Of a stretch of 64,000 nt of DNA, positions 36,421-49,199 are shown piece after piece (positions within the stretch are counted from its first letter, which is position 1; each line of letters starts with the position of its first letter). This DNA is from Ophiosphaerella korrae (lineage: Eukaryota; Ascomycota; Dothideomycetes; Pleosporales; Phaeosphaeriaceae), in contig JALNQF010000212.1 of NCBI GenBank assembly GCA_028456385.1, positions 1-64,000 of the forward strand, read 5' to 3'. The position numbers and the translations under genes are program-made. The notes beneath the pieces are model-generated. The model was not told the DNA's origin, searched no databases, and saw only the letters and a list, made by a program, of their open reading frames with translations.

Positions 36421-36690
36421 GCTTATAATATTGTAAGGAGTCTAGGGTAGAGAGCTATTAGAGTATACTTAGCGCTATCGACAAGCTTTACTAGGCTAAG
36501 TAACTAGTATTACTAGCTCTATTAGCTAGTATATTCCTTTATATATAACTTAGTATAACCCTAAGTAAGTTCTAAGTAAGTTCGAAGAACTTTAAATAAT
36601 AATAACTAGTATATATATTATATACTACTATAATAGCTTAACTAGCTATTAGCCCCTTTTTATCTAGATTAGCTTAGTAGTATATTATCC
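36421..36690 (+). repeat. About 270-bp interspersed repeat (copy 1)
   Basis: The complement of this stretch reappears at about 54,838-55,112, where it interrupts a gag region of a family B fragment. Matching blocks include GCTATTAGCCCCTTTTTATC and AGTCTAGGGTAGAGAG. Here it is followed almost directly by the target site of the element at 36,692. Probably a small non-autonomous element; terminal repeats not resolved. Confidence 0.7.
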
Positions 36691-36691
36691 T

Positions 36692-37141
36692 TATAATAGG
36701 CCTCTTATTATTAACTATAGGTAGCCTTTATAAGAGTAATAGTAGATTAGAAGGTAATAATAAAAGCTTATATAGTAATTAAGTAATAACTATAAATAAT
36801 AGTTGATTTGTATATCTAATGTTAAGTATTAGCGTTCTAGGTTCGAGATTAGATTACTAATATTATCTTAATAGTATATATCGCTACTAACTATATACCT
36901 TTACTAATCTATTAATCTATTACTTATATCTAGTCTTAGCAACTATAGATTATAGATTACTAATCTATTAATCTATATTTATTTTCTATCTATATACTTA
37001 ATAGATTAAAGGATTACTTACGTATCCTAATTATAAGTAGTTTCCTAATCTAAGTTATTACCTTACTCTTCTTATACTTTGTTAGTACTTAAGTTAAGAT
37101 TAATTAGTTTTATCTTAATTTCCCTTATTATACCTATAACA
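36692..37141 (-). repeat. 3' LTR of minus-strand family B element
   Basis: 450 bp, ends CCTATAACA at the right (complement TGTTATAGG). It carries a dyad around AATCTATTAATCTATTACTT and ACTAATCTATTAATCTATA instead of the 30-base units of the nested element. Of its two open-frame shadows, neither is a gene. Confidence 0.9.
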
Positions 37142-37949
37142 CTATTTCCTCTTTTAGGTAGGTTCTTATTCCTCTATCCTAGGGCTAAAGTTATTAGTCC
37201 TATTTCTTTATTAATATTAAGTTCTTTATCCTCTATCTCTATACTTACTAAGTCTACCCTCTATTATCTTTAGTTAGCTAATTATATATTACGCTATAGT
37301 ATTGTAATATTTTCTTATTCTTGTTATAAGTCTTTAAACCCTTTATTAGTTTATCTTTCTTTAAAGTATAGTAAGGCTTATAAAGTATATATTTATACTA
37401 ATACTTATTTATTTTATAACTTATCTAGTATATCTCTAGTAAAGTATAAGTTAAGGATACTTATTTACGTATCTATACTTATATATAATAAAGAGAGTAA
37501 TTAACTATGCTTAAGAAAAACTATTATTATAGATTATAGAGGCTAAAAAGAAGTATAAAAGGCTCTATAAGCTCTCTTATTATACGCTAGAAGAATATTA
37601 GTCTTAACTTCTTAATAATTAGATACTATTATCTAATAATTAGGCTTACTTGTTTTGTCTTTATAAGACAAAGGCCTTAAATAATAAGAAGTCTATTAAA
37701 TAGTCTACTCTACTAGAGTCTAAGCTAGACTTTAAGGATATAGTAGAGGCTATTCTAGCTCCTATTACTTTAGGCGCGTTTAGCGCCTCTCTACCTACTA
37801 CTAGTAGTAGGGGTCTTCCCTATTTACTACTAGGTAGTCTAGAGGATTTTAACTTTAGAACTCCTTTAGTTTCTTAAAGTAATTAAGATTATCTTCTAGT
37901 TCCTATATATCTTCCTATAATTATCCTTTTATATTTATACCTACCTATT

Positions 37950-40900
37950 TTACTAGGTAGTAATTCCTTCTATTATAGAGTTATTATTATAAGATCTTTT
38001 TAACTTCCTAGTTTTTCTATTCTCTATATATATCTACTTTGTATACTAGTAGTTTTACTCCTTATAGTACCTTTTCTAGTAGTACTACGTAGAATATTAA
38101 GTATATCCTTATTTTGTCTAGTAGTCTTAGTTTAAATATAACTAGTGTAACTTTTTCTTTTATCTTGTATAGTCTTATCTTAATATAATCTAGCGTTAAA
38201 CTTAATTATTTACTTTTAATATTTTTTTATACTAACTATATTTTTCCCCCTCTTTAAATTAGGGTCCCTCTTAGTATTTCTTGTTATAGTATGTTACTAT
38301 TTACTCCTATAGAAATTCTACGTCTTATTATAGTTAATTATATATTTCTTTAAGTCTATTTATAAAGTTTTCTCCTTTTAAGAACTAAGATATTTTAAAT
38401 CTTAGTATCTAGTATATATTAGGGTTAAATCTATAGTTTATAAAGAAAAGTAATATTCTTATTACTATATTCTTTATACTATTGTATACTAACTATACCT
38501 AATTATTCTAGTTATAGTTTAGGTAGCATCTTAAGTACTATTCTACTATTAAATTTATACGTTCTAACTATTTATCTATCTATAGGTAGTATACTATTAA
38601 TATTATACATTTAATTCCTAATAATACTATTATTGTTCTTTATAGTTTTAATGTAAATCTTATATCTCTATCTATAATAATCTTGTCTAGAATACTATAT
38701 TAGCTAATTACTATTCTTAGAACCTAGTATATAGTAACTTCTATCGTACTTTTTTCTTTATATAGTCTAAAGTATAAGTACTTTATAAGCTTATCTACTA
38801 TTATTAGGATTATATTATATTTAATTCTTAATATTAGATCTTTTAACTTAGGTAACTTTATAATAAAGTCTATAGTAATAACTCTCTAGAGTTATTCTAG
38901 TACTTTAACTAGTTATAATATTCTATATAATCTTGTAGTAATTCGATTACTAGTTACTTTACTTTTAGAATATAATAATCTCTTAAAAGCCTATTTAGTA
39001 TTTTGTTAATACCCTAGTATCTATATACTAGTAGTTTGTAAAACTATTATATAAACTCTCTCTATATTTTATTTAGAATATATATTCTTCTATATACTTT
39101 TACTAATCCTTTTTAGATCTTAAGTTTCTTTATTTCTTTAAAAGCTTTCTCTATTTCCTTCTAAATCTATTCTTCTAGCTTACTACTACTTCTTTTAAGT
39201 ATTATAGCTATTCTAGGTATATTTAAGACTAAGTATCTATCTTTATTCTTAATTAGAACTATACTAGTAGTGTTTACTTCTTCTTGTAAATCTAGTCTTC
39301 TACTTAAGCTATCTACAAATTAGTTATCTTTACTTTTAGTATATATAATTTTAAAGTTAAATATTAAAAAAGATTCCTACTATCTTATATAGTATTATAA
39401 TAAGTCTTTATTTAGTATAAATCTTATAAAGTTCCTATAGTCTATATAGACTTTTATTTAGTACTTTACTTCTTATAAGTATATACTTTATTACTTAAAT
39501 ACTTTATAGATTACTAGTATTTCTTGTTTTATAGCTTAGTCTTCTTATATTAGTACTATTCTATAGACTAAGTTTAACGCGTCTATTTTTACTATTACTA
39601 GTAGTTCTAGGTTATATATTCTAATAACTAGGTTCTCTATAAACTTCTATTTAATTTAGTTAAATACTTTATTGTATTCTTAAGTCTATTTAAATAGCTT
39701 TTTTTTTATAAGTTTTATTAATAGTTCTATTAGTTTAGACTATCTTACTATTAACTTTCTATAAAAGTTTACTAGTCTATAGAACTATTATACTTCTTAT
39801 ATATTCTTTAGTATTAGCTATTCTTAAATTACTTTAATTTTATTAGAGTTAATCTATATTTTTCTTAGTTTAATAATAAATATAAAGAAGTCTATTTCTT
39901 TAGTATAGAATTTTTATTTCTTTAATTTATAGAATAATTTATTTTTTACTAGCTTTTCTAGTACTTTATATATGTATTATACGTATTCTTCCTCTATTTC
40001 TAAGAATATAAGGATATTGTCTAGGTATATAAATATAAATACGTTTAGGTATTCTCTTAAGACTATATTAATCCTTTCTTAAAATACTACTAGTGTATTT
40101 ATTAATCTAAATAGTATAACTATATATTTAAAGAGCCTATATTGCGTTCTAAACGCTATTTTCTATTTATTACCTTCTTTAATTCTAATCTAATAGTAAG
40201 CGTTCTAGATATCTAGTTTTATAAAGATTTAAGCTTTTTATAGTCTATCTTGTATTTTATCTATATAGAGTAAGGGGTATTAGTTCTTATTTATAATTGC
40301 GTTTGTTTTTCTAAAGTCTATATAAAGTTATTTATTTTTTATCTCCTTTATATTTATAAAAATAAGTTTATATACTACTAAAGATTAAGATTCTTTTATC
40401 TTTCTTTTTCTTATTATATTTTTAATAAATACTTGTTTAATTTTTAATTCTTCTTCTATTTTTTAGTAAACTAGACTTTATCCTATGTTTTTTCCTTCTT
40501 CTAGGTCTATTACTAAGTCCTATAGCTAATATTCTAGAAGGTAGTTTTTTAGTTCTATAAGTTATTTCTCCTATTTCTTATATTCTTCTAGGAATTCTCC
40601 TTTATATATACTTATATTAGCTTTTAATATTTCTTTCTTAGAGTAGCTAATTCTTCCTATTCTCTAATTAATCCTTACGTTTGTTATTTATAACTATAGT
40701 ATACCTAATATTATATCTTATTTATTATTAATTATTGTTATATCTATAATTATATTCTTAACTTCTAAACCTTTTAGTTTTAGTATAGAGGGTACTATTT
40801 TAAACCTAATAGGTTCTTAGAATAGTTTTCCTTTAATTATACTTAGTTGTTAAGGGTATTTCTTTATTATATAGTATATTCTTTATTTTTCTATAAACTT

Positions 40901-43190
40901 CTTTAATATAAAGTTTCTTATAGCTCTACTATTAATTATAAATTATACTTTCTTTCTTTAAAAGATACTTTATTTTGTAATATATCGGCTTATTATACTT
41001 TCTAGTCTCTTATAGGTTATTCTTTAAATTATCTATTCTTCTAGGGCTACTACTTTACTTTACGTTTATAGTTTTTGTATTTAAGATATTTATTATATAT
41101 ATACTTGTACTATAGCTTTCCTTAAACGTATTCTTTAGATAGTTTAGGTCCTAGCCTAATTAATATATATTCCTCGTTAGGTATTCTAATTATTTCCTAA
41201 CCTTAGATTTTTTTCTTTAGGATTACCTTAATATAGTTATATCCTTTTCTTTATATTAGCTATACGTAGTTTTATACTTTAAATTCTCTATATAAGTAGT
41301 AGTTTGTATTTAAATATAATACTTATAATATCTTATTATATACTAGGTATTCTAGATCGATTCTCTTATTATCTCCTTCTTAGTACTTATCTATACTAAG
41401 TTTTGTTATTACTAATATATAGTATACTACTAGTATTTATAGTATATAGGCTTTGTTAATCTATTATATTTTTTTTATAAAATACTACTATTCTCTTTCT
41501 ATAAGTATTCTTCCTACTATAACTATATATTACTCTATCTATTTCTAGAATATTATTAACTTTTTTACTTTAAGATTACGTTCTTTCTAGTCTTTATACG
41601 CTTCCTCTATACTTATAACTAGTAAGTAATTTTTAATAAACTTCTATTCTTTATTTTATTCTACTATATCTATTATTAGATAGCTATTATAACTATATAT
41701 ATTTAACTAGGTATACTTTATACTTCTTATATTAACTTATCTCTTATCTCTTTATAGTCCTTTAGAGGAGACTATATTAGTCTCTTTATCTAGTACTAGT
41801 CTTTTAGCCTAGATTAATAGGGTCTAGAGCTCTTCTCCTTTTAAGTCTTTTATTAGTAAGTCTATTATACGTCTTGTTTCCTTAAGCTATACTTAGGTTC
41901 TATCTTCTTTTATTACTACTACTTTGTTCTTTTATAAGAACTATCTTACTCTCTACTTACTAAAAAGATATATATAGTAGTTATTATTATAATAAAAGGT
42001 CTAATTAAGTATTACGTATTATATTTCTCTACTCCTAGCTACCTTCTCTTAAGGTTTAGCTTATATTTTTAGTGCTTCTTTCTTACTCTTAGTTGTCTTT
42101 AACTAGGCTTCTTTTTCTTTTTTAAGGTCTTTACTTCTATAGTCTTTTATAAAGTATCTTAGTTTCTTATATATATAGTATACTATATCCTTTTTCTTTT
42201 TTAACTAATAATTTCTTACTTAGTAGCTATTTTTACTATAATTATAGCACGTAAAGTCTTTATTTTTTTTCTTTCTTCTATCCTTACTAGTATTAAAGAC
42301 TATAGGATCTCCCTTGTTATAGTTTTAGATAAGTTCTCTATACTTATTTTTCTTCTATTCTTAGATTATTATTAATTTATATTACCTATTATTTTAGAGC
42401 TTCTAGTATTCTTAGTTTCTCTATATAGATTATTTTGTATTAAATTTTTAAGTTTCGTCTTTATTTAAATTGTAATATTAAGGATAGCTTATTCTATTCT
42501 ATATTTTATAATAGTTATTTAAACTATTATATATATTTAGAAATACTCTTATATTATATAAGCTTCTTAAGCTTTTTTTAGCTTATTAGGTAATATCTAT
42601 ATCTTTAAATACTACTCTTATTTATTTTATAAAGTATTTATAACTCCTAAAGATAGCTCTTGTTTTATCCTTCTATATTCTTAGAGCGTATAATATATAG
42701 TCTATCTAGTAAGGTTTAAACTATCTTATTATATCTTCTTTAAGATATATTCCTATATATATTACCTTCTTTTCTTTAGCGTTAAAATATAGTACTTATA
42801 CGTTAATCTAACGTTACGCTAATACTATAAAAGGTCTTAGTTTTTCCTTTGTTCTATTAAACTTTTTAAGTACTAGTATCTTAGGTAGCTTCTTTATTAC
42901 ACTTATCTCTAGTTTCTAGGTAATTTATTCTATTATATTTTGTCCTTTTATAATTACTTTAATCTAGGCCTTATTTTAGTTAATATAATCTTATAGATCC
43001 TTATTCTACGTTTTTAGGGCGTTAATTATTAGTTATATATCTCTTTTCTTAGTAATTAGGTTGTTTAAGTGTGTCTTAACTACTACCTAGTTAGTTCTAT
43101 CTAACTTATAACTACTTAGAGGTGCTTTACCTCCTTTCTTAGTTAAACTTTCTACTATCGTGTTAGCTTAGACTGTACGCTACTTATGCT
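37950..43190 (-). pseudogene. gag-pol remnant of minus-strand family B element
   Basis: Read on the minus strand and heavily stopped by RIP. Zinc knuckles at about 42,130-42,260 (FTCYNYSKNSY, one Cys kept, and YYIYKKLRYFIKDYRS). Reverse transcriptase catalytic box at about 40,000-40,045 (FIFIYLDNILIF, second Asp now Asn). Integrase core at about 38,770-38,890 (ITIDFIIKLPKLKDLI, then IILIIVDKLIKYLYF). Chromodomain-like end at about 37,960-38,030 (EVKKIL, YNRRNYYLVK), uninterrupted here, which gives the empty-site reference for the insertion at 28,043. The 5' gag part lies next to the LTR at 43,221. Confidence 0.82.
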
Positions 43191-43220
43191 TTACTTTTCC
43201 TAATAACTAAATTAGTAAGG

Positions 43221-43670
43221 TATAATAGGCCTCCTATTATTAACTATAGGTAGCCTTTATAAAGGTATTAGTAGATTAGAAAGTAATAATAAAAGCTTAT
43301 ATAGTAATTAAGTAATAACTATAATTAATAGTTAATTTGTGTGTATAATATTAAGTATAAGAGTTCTAGGTTAGAGATTAGATTACTAATATTATCTTAA
43401 TAGTGTACATTGCTACTAACTATATACCTTTACTAATCTATTAATCTATTACTTGTATCTAGTCTTAGCGACTATAGATTATAGATTACTAATCTATTAA
43501 TCTATATTTATTTTCCGTCTATACACTTATTAGATTAAGGGATTACCTACGTATCCTAATTATAAGTAGTTTCCTAATCTAGGTTATTACCCTACTTCTC
43601 CTATGCTTTGTCAGCACTTAAGTTAAGATTAATTAGTTCTATCTTAATTTCCCTTGTTACACCTATAATA
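43221..43670 (-). repeat. 5' LTR of minus-strand family B element
   Basis: 450 bp, same length and structure as the LTR at 36,692. It keeps more CA/TG (for example CCCTTGTTACACC, CCTATGCTTTGTCAGCACTT) than its partner, so it gives the best view of the ancestral LTR start. Confidence 0.9.
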
Positions 43671-43675
43671 GTCTT

Positions 43676-44894
43676 TATAGATATAAATATAGATTCGTAA
43701 GACTAATTAGAGTTATAGTTAATCCTATTATAAAGTATATAAACAGCTACCTTTAGAAGTAGCTAGAAAAGAAATGCGAACTCTTACTAGATTAGGCAAG
43801 CTAGAATAGATCTTATCGCTTATAGATAATAGGATAGGGTAGCTTATTTAGAGGTTAGCTAATGTACACGATGTAGATAGTGTGTTGTATACCCTCTAGG
43901 TATAGCGTCTACCTATCCTTGTAAATACACTATAGATAACTATACTTCTACAAATTCTATTCTAGAATTTACTATTTACTATATAATTACCCTATTTTAT
44001 CCCCTAAATTTCGGTACTTTCTAACTAAAACCAAAGAGAGGCACGCTAGCCTAATACTTGCTACGGTAGCATATAATGTCTACTAATATAGCTAGCTTTT
44101 ATAAATTATTAGTTAGAGCTAGGTAGATAAAAGAAAGGCGTAAAAAGTAAAAGAAGAATATTACTAATTAACTAAAGATTAGAATAACAGGATTTGTCTA
44201 TAGCCCGATTACATACTACGCCTTCTAGCTATAGTTCTAGAGTATTTTCAATATCTTGTAGATAAGTGTTATACTAATATTAACGTAAAACCAAGATAGA
44301 AGAATCTTTTAGAGAAACTCTAAGAGATTGTGCCTCTTGATATTCTTTTAGGCATTACTTATACCCTAATTACACAAAGTTTAAGCAAAATACCTTAAAA
44401 TATAGACGTAGAGGATATGTATAAAGCTTAGTATTAAGGAGTTTCCTAAGGCCTATGCTAGAGATAAATAACTAGACTCTTGTATTGTTGTATATATTGC
44501 ATAGTAAACGAGTTTAATCTTTACTGCGAGTACTTTTAAAAGGGAAGATACTAGGAGGATTATATGTATTTACTAGTAGAAGCAAATCTTAAAGGAATAG
44601 TTCCTTTCCTAACCCTATATTGCTCTAGTCTAGATAGCTTAGGAGCCTATATTTGCTATATACAATAGAGCTACACTAGAAATCTAATCTTTTGTACTAT
44701 CTAATATATAAAGGTAAGATCTAGGCCCTAGGTTAGAATAAAAGTAAATAAGTTTATTGCTAAAAATTATACTTTAGATATTTGTATAGGAGAAATTAAT
44801 TTAGAGGAAGGGTATTGAGGATATTAGAGGCCTGAAATACGGTGGTATTCTACAATTTCGGTCCTAGACCTAACCCTAAACTACTAATACTAGA
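43676..44894. other. Intermediate-composition flank, no gene seen
   Basis: Moderately AT-rich sequence between the retroelement and the HET gene. No open frame, domain or terminal repeat recognised. It includes the 3' flank of the HET gene. Confidence 0.45.
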
Positions 44895-47045
44895 CTAAAC
44901 TATTATGAAATCCTCAAGCAAGCTAAGGTCTGACTGAGCAAGCTCTAGTATATCCTTGGGCGGTCCACTTTTACCTTCTCCCTGGCTCTCATCCTGGTCC
45001 GCTGTAGAATACTGGAACCATCCACAGCGTACAAATACAGGCAGCTTCTGCAGATTATTATGTTGATCTATTAACACCTGGCGGAGGATGAGACCCCTGG
45101 ACTCGACACGCCCATTAACATCAACCTGCGCAAAGATGGGCCACGCTATATAACTTTCTCCTTTCGACTTCAAGGCTCTGACTTCCTCATCTGCACAGTC
45201 AAAATGCACGCCGGCGTAAGCATAGTTACTAACCAGCTGCAGCCCACCAGTCTCGTGGTACAAGTCCATGGATGCCTGCAGCAACCTGCCACGACCCCGG
45301 ATGCGAGTGGCTGGACTATCTTCGCTTTGGCCATCGTTGGGCTCAAATTCGGCCATTGCTACAAGGTCGATATGGGCTCGCACGGGGTCGAGGTATGGCA
45401 CATTCAATCCGGCCGCGCCTTCCGAGAGCAGAAACTCGAAGACAATAGGGCCATTAAGGGAGAGCCAAGACCACGAGGGCAGTTGTCGTCGATTTTGCGG
45501 CAGCTCTTCCTGGCGCAGGGGATCGCCGTGCCAGGCCAGCTGATAAATTAGGCCGCCAGACCAGGCACCATAGGCGTAGGTTGCCATGGCCTTGCGCATA
45601 TTATCGTCGCTGTTGGAGTTCAGTGCGAGTCTACGGATGACGTCTGCCGTGTCTTGAAGCCCCTTCTCCCTCGCCTCATCTGGCTCGATCTGCGAGTACG
45701 CCATGGCGACGCTGGTCCACAGGGCAGCCAGCCGATCCGCCGGGGATGCGTAACGCTGTGTTGTTGGCACACCGGGATGAATAAAATGGGCGAGCAGGGC
45801 TTGGATGTCTAGAGTATGCGTACCCACCATGCGAATAACCGGATTGTCGGTCTTGTCACCGAAACTGACGCTATCACCAATGGTTATACCAGTGGCTGCA
45901 GTGTCGCTGTATAGCGCGCCATCAGCACACTGCCACCACAGGTGCTGTTGTCCGTCTCCTCCCTCGATGAAAAAAAGCGTTGCTGGCGAGAGCAGCAATG
46001 CCTGATGGAATGAGGGCATTGTCCAAAGCGGCGATTCAACAACAACATCGCGGAACATAGTACTCTGATACAACGCTAGGAGGCGTTGTGGCGCCCAAGA
46101 TGGGCTCACAAGGGGGATTATGTCCCTGCGACCGCTGTTTGGGTCTGCGAGGTGAGCTATGTTGAACACACCGGCAGCGTATATCTCTGCTATGTCTTTA
46201 TCACTCTCTTCTCCGTTATGACACAGCATAGGTTCCCAAAGATAATTTATGGAAGATGCCATCGCTGCTTTAGCTGTTTCTTGAAGCCATGTCGGGAGAT
46301 GCGTCACCGTATGCCAGGTCGAAAGACCACCTCCTGTTTCTACAGGCAAGGATGGGCGCAGCTGAGAAGATCCATCATGGTGGCTCACCGTTACATAAGG
46401 CACACCCAAAAAAGTCTGTTTGGTAGTCTTGAGATCCTGAAGTTGGTAGAGGATGCCGCCACTTGTCGTGTCGAACATGAACTGAATGATACGGCGAAGT
46501 TGTCGCGGCGTCTGCAATGTTTGATGGGCTGCGCGAGAGCGCTGGCAAGTTGCATGGCTCCCAATTCCAGACTGGCACTCTGATACCCACTTTTTAATAA
46601 GCTCTTCGTGATAGCCCGCAGGAACGTTCAGAGACATAGAGTTCGAGACTTGAAACGTCAGTTGTTAAAAACCAAGGTGAGATTGCCGCTACATACCTTG
46701 AGTTGCAGTGAAGTAGGTCACTTTACCGAGTTGCCCCTCTGTCCCTCTGGCCAAGAAGATGGCGACAGTATACTCGCCGGCGCCTGTCATATGAAGAGTG
46801 GCCCGCGTGACCGGTCCGCCTTGGTATCCACCCTGGGTGAGAGACCCAGTGTCCAGGCTGCGGCAGATGAAGCAATCTCTCTGAATGGCGTTCCGGAATG
46901 AGGCCTCGCTGTCATGATGGGCTGCGGTGGTCTTCACTGTCGGGACCGACTGACTGGTTAGATATCCTGGCTCTTGCTCAATCTGGAAAATTGATAGGCA
47001 ACGGGCGCACAACGTAGAGTTTCCATTGGCTTGGTTCCCTGACAT
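44895..47045 (-). CDS. HET-domain (heterokaryon incompatibility) protein, 2 exons
   Basis: Spliced model of 700 residues: exon 1 47,045-46,697, a 48-bp intron 46,696-46,649 (GTATGT...CTGAC...CAAG) and exon 2 46,648-44,895, in frame across the join. The N terminus has paired Cys motifs, CARC (13-16) and CFIC (58-61), as commonly precede HET domains. The HET region covers about residues 132-290, with YVTVSHHDG (201-209) where the family usually has YVALSxCWG, and YLWEPMLCH (252-260) where YLWIDSLCI is usual. A typical later motif PSWSW lies at 507-511. HET proteins trigger cell death when unlike fungal individuals fuse and overlap with NLR-type immunity. The core-motif deviations may mean altered activity or a pseudo-receptor role. 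The gene itself is intact, with normal composition and no RIP stops. Confidence 0.85.
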
Positions 47046-48340
47046 GGCTGTGTTTAGTTGCGGTTGATCACTTTGTGTTGTATTCCTTAGGAACAAAGGT
47101 GAAAATGTTATGTAAATTTCGAGGTAAAGAGAGAAGTTCGAAGGAATTATAATAAATTGTGTGGGTACTAGAAACTATTGATATATGTGTATAGAGAAGG
47201 GGGCTTTATAGGCAACAGCATGCCAAGTATACAAGAGGGGGTTTGGGGTGTTTGCTGTTACGTGGGGCGGGGGAGATGTGGCGCTGACGTCGATGGTAGC
47301 ATAAGACTGGCTGGAAAATGGCTCAAAGCTTACTATTAAGTAAGCCCCGAGCCACAGAGCCCGTAAAGCTTAACCCCCAGCCTCTCAAGTCTCGGGAAGT
47401 AATATAACGCCCCGTACCTGTACACCCTGACTAATAAGCCTCGGCAACTCCGGCACCAGGTGGCGCATGAACAGGATCCTGTAGGATTGTGGGGTTTCGC
47501 GTAGAAATAAATTCGTATTAAATACTGTCGATTTTTTCCAGTGATTTGCAGATGATTGAAATCTGTTCCTATATCCTCGTGTTGCGTAACACCTATATTA
47601 CCGAATTTGACACAATAACTCCCTAGAATATATCCACTAAAGCATCCGCTACCGAGAATAGATATTACTAAGATTAGGTATACCTTGGAATATTGAATTA
47701 ACATATCTAAATAGTGCCCTAGTTATGGGTAACTAATATGTATCCTCATTGACTAAACTTACTATAAGAAGTCAACATTCATTAATATAATGGTTCAGTG
47801 GATGCTAGAAGAGGTTGGATATTACAAAAAAAAAAGTCTGTATGGACATCCAAACCGAGATGCAATGAACTGCGATAATGTAAAGATTAACCTCAACCCC
47901 ATGTATAGTGGCTTAGGGCCTACCTAGAGATAATAAGTCTTACCGGGTAAACTGGGAATACAATTTTCGTTGCTGCTCGTGCAATATGAGTAAGGCGCCC
48001 AAATATCCACCATGATTGTGTGAAGGTCTCTCGGATAGCCGGCACGTTGTCTCGGACACTTCAAGACCATAGGCCCAGTTACTATTGATAGCTAAGCCTG
48101 AATTGTTTCAAGGCCGATACTTTGATGCTTTGAGGTGAGATTCAATACACTCATGCAGAATTGGATACTCAAGCTCTTCATAATTAAATGCCTCATTTAC
48201 TTTGGTACCCGGTCTCTAGCCGTATATAAGTAGGAAGGTAACTAGAAGTATTGGAATCCACAACAATACAACCGCAAGCATCTACTTCGCTTACATTTAT
48301 CAACCCATACTTTCAACTTCTTCAACCCAAAATCTTCAAA
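47046..48340. promoter_or_regulatory. Divergent intergenic region, HET gene and secreted protein
   Basis: Shared upstream region between the minus-strand HET gene and the plus-strand secreted-protein gene. A 122-codon minus-strand open frame (47,336-47,704) has no recognisable family or composition support and is not called. CT-rich stretches and CAACTTCTTCAACCC near 48,314 resemble a fungal 5' UTR. Confidence 0.5.
48223..48230 (+). promoter_or_regulatory. TATA box of the secreted-protein gene
   Basis: TATATAAG about 110 bases before the ATG, followed by an AC/CT-rich leader ending CAAAATG, a good fungal start context. Strong TATA promoters are frequent on highly induced secreted-protein genes. 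Confidence 0.65.
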
Positions 48341-48820
48341 ATGCAATTCCGTGCTTTCGCCATCTTCGCTGCCATCGTCGTCGCAGTCGCTGCGGCTCCA
48401 GCCGAAGGCATTACTGAAGACATCGCTATCGACGTCCCCGAAGTCGACATCGAAGCGCGCGAGCCTGTGCAGCTCGAGGCAAGGCAAATCGTTCAGGGGG
48501 TAAGAACTGACAGCTCACGTCAAGCCTGAAATATTAGATGGCTAATCTTTCTTCAATTTTGTATAGACGTGCCAGGTTAGACGTCCAGGCCTTGGCCGCT
48601 TTGGATCCTGCCTCGCCCGTGTCCCAGGAAACCATAGGGCATGTGACCGCCGCCACCCGGTAAGCCTATACGAACCTATTACTATCGCCCCTTCTCTAAG
48701 TGCATACTTTACTATCTATACGAGGATAATTTACTAACTCCTGGGTTCTATTAGTGCACAGGAAATGGTCATCACTGCTCTGTTTCCCTTGCACCTGGTG
48801 GTGTCGTTGTATGCTCCTAA
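48341..48820 (+). CDS. Small secreted six-cysteine protein (effector/antimicrobial candidate)
   Basis: Spliced model of 105 residues in three phase-0 exons: 48,341-48,499, 48,567-48,659 and 48,755-48,820. Introns of 67 and 95 bp have GT...AG ends, and the second has a TACTAAC branch site at 48,732. Residues 1-19 form a clear signal peptide (MQFRAFAIFAAIVVAVAAA). An acidic pro-segment follows to LEAR (45-48), a likely processing site. The mature part, about 50-57 residues, is basic and Gly-rich with Cys at 55, 68, 79, 85, 92 and 104 (spacing 12, 10, 5, 6, 11), fit for three disulfides. No family recognised and the spacing is not that of classic defensins. Exon 1 encodes the pre-pro part and exons 2-3 the cysteine-rich part. 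It lies only about 40 bases from the start of the RIP-mutated block. Function is inferred from architecture only. Confidence 0.82.
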
Positions 48821-48856
48821 ACCGCATACCTACCTAGTATTTGGCGGAAAGGTGTC

Positions 48857-49015
48857 TGTTAGGATATAACAGATCGCGACTGTTATATTCTATACAGATC
48901 TAGAGAAGATTCTGCGGGCTGATAGAATAGTGATTGTTTTCAGTTTTTCTTGTATATACTCAACTAGCTAATACTACTTTAGTATCTAGCTATCCACTCA
49001 TTAGGCTTCTTAACA
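48857..49015 (+). repeat. Possible LTR fragment (about 159 bp)
   Basis: Bounded by TGTTAGG and CTTAACA, short inverted ends of LTR type, 36 bases after the secreted-protein stop codon and at the start of the AT-rich block. The left part keeps CA/TG sites. No matching target duplication and no second copy seen, so this is tentative. Confidence 0.35.
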
Positions 49016-49199
49016 ATATAAAATTAGGTGCACCTCTATTCAAACCTACCTATAACTAAAGTAATAATTCTCTAAGATTTCTAAGATAGCTTATATATTA
49101 ACTAGGTGTTAAAATAGTAGTAGTAGAATTATAAGAGATAAAGGATACGATAAAGTATTATAATAGGTAATATAGTAGATAGCACGGCTTTGTAATATA

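Larger units (their letters stand above)
36692..43670 (-). mobile_element. Full-length Gypsy element (family B), minus strand
   Basis: Two 450-bp LTRs (36,692-37,141 and 43,221-43,670) flank an interior read on the minus strand. A pyrimidine run TTTCCTCTTTT (37,145-37,155), the complement of a polypurine tract, adjoins the 3' LTR. The flanks atcct (36,687-36,691) and gtctt (43,671-43,675) differ only by one G/A and one C/T change, as expected if an original gtcct duplication was hit by RIP. It is related to the nested element at 22,233-29,530 but has a different unit in the middle of its LTR. Confidence 0.9.

Noticed and set aside
45204..46583. Several plus-strand open frames inside the HET gene
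   Set aside because: Antisense shadows of the long coding exon.
47336..47704. 122-codon minus-strand open frame upstream of the HET gene
   Set aside because: No recognised family, odd composition, position inside a divergent promoter region; chance open frame more likely.
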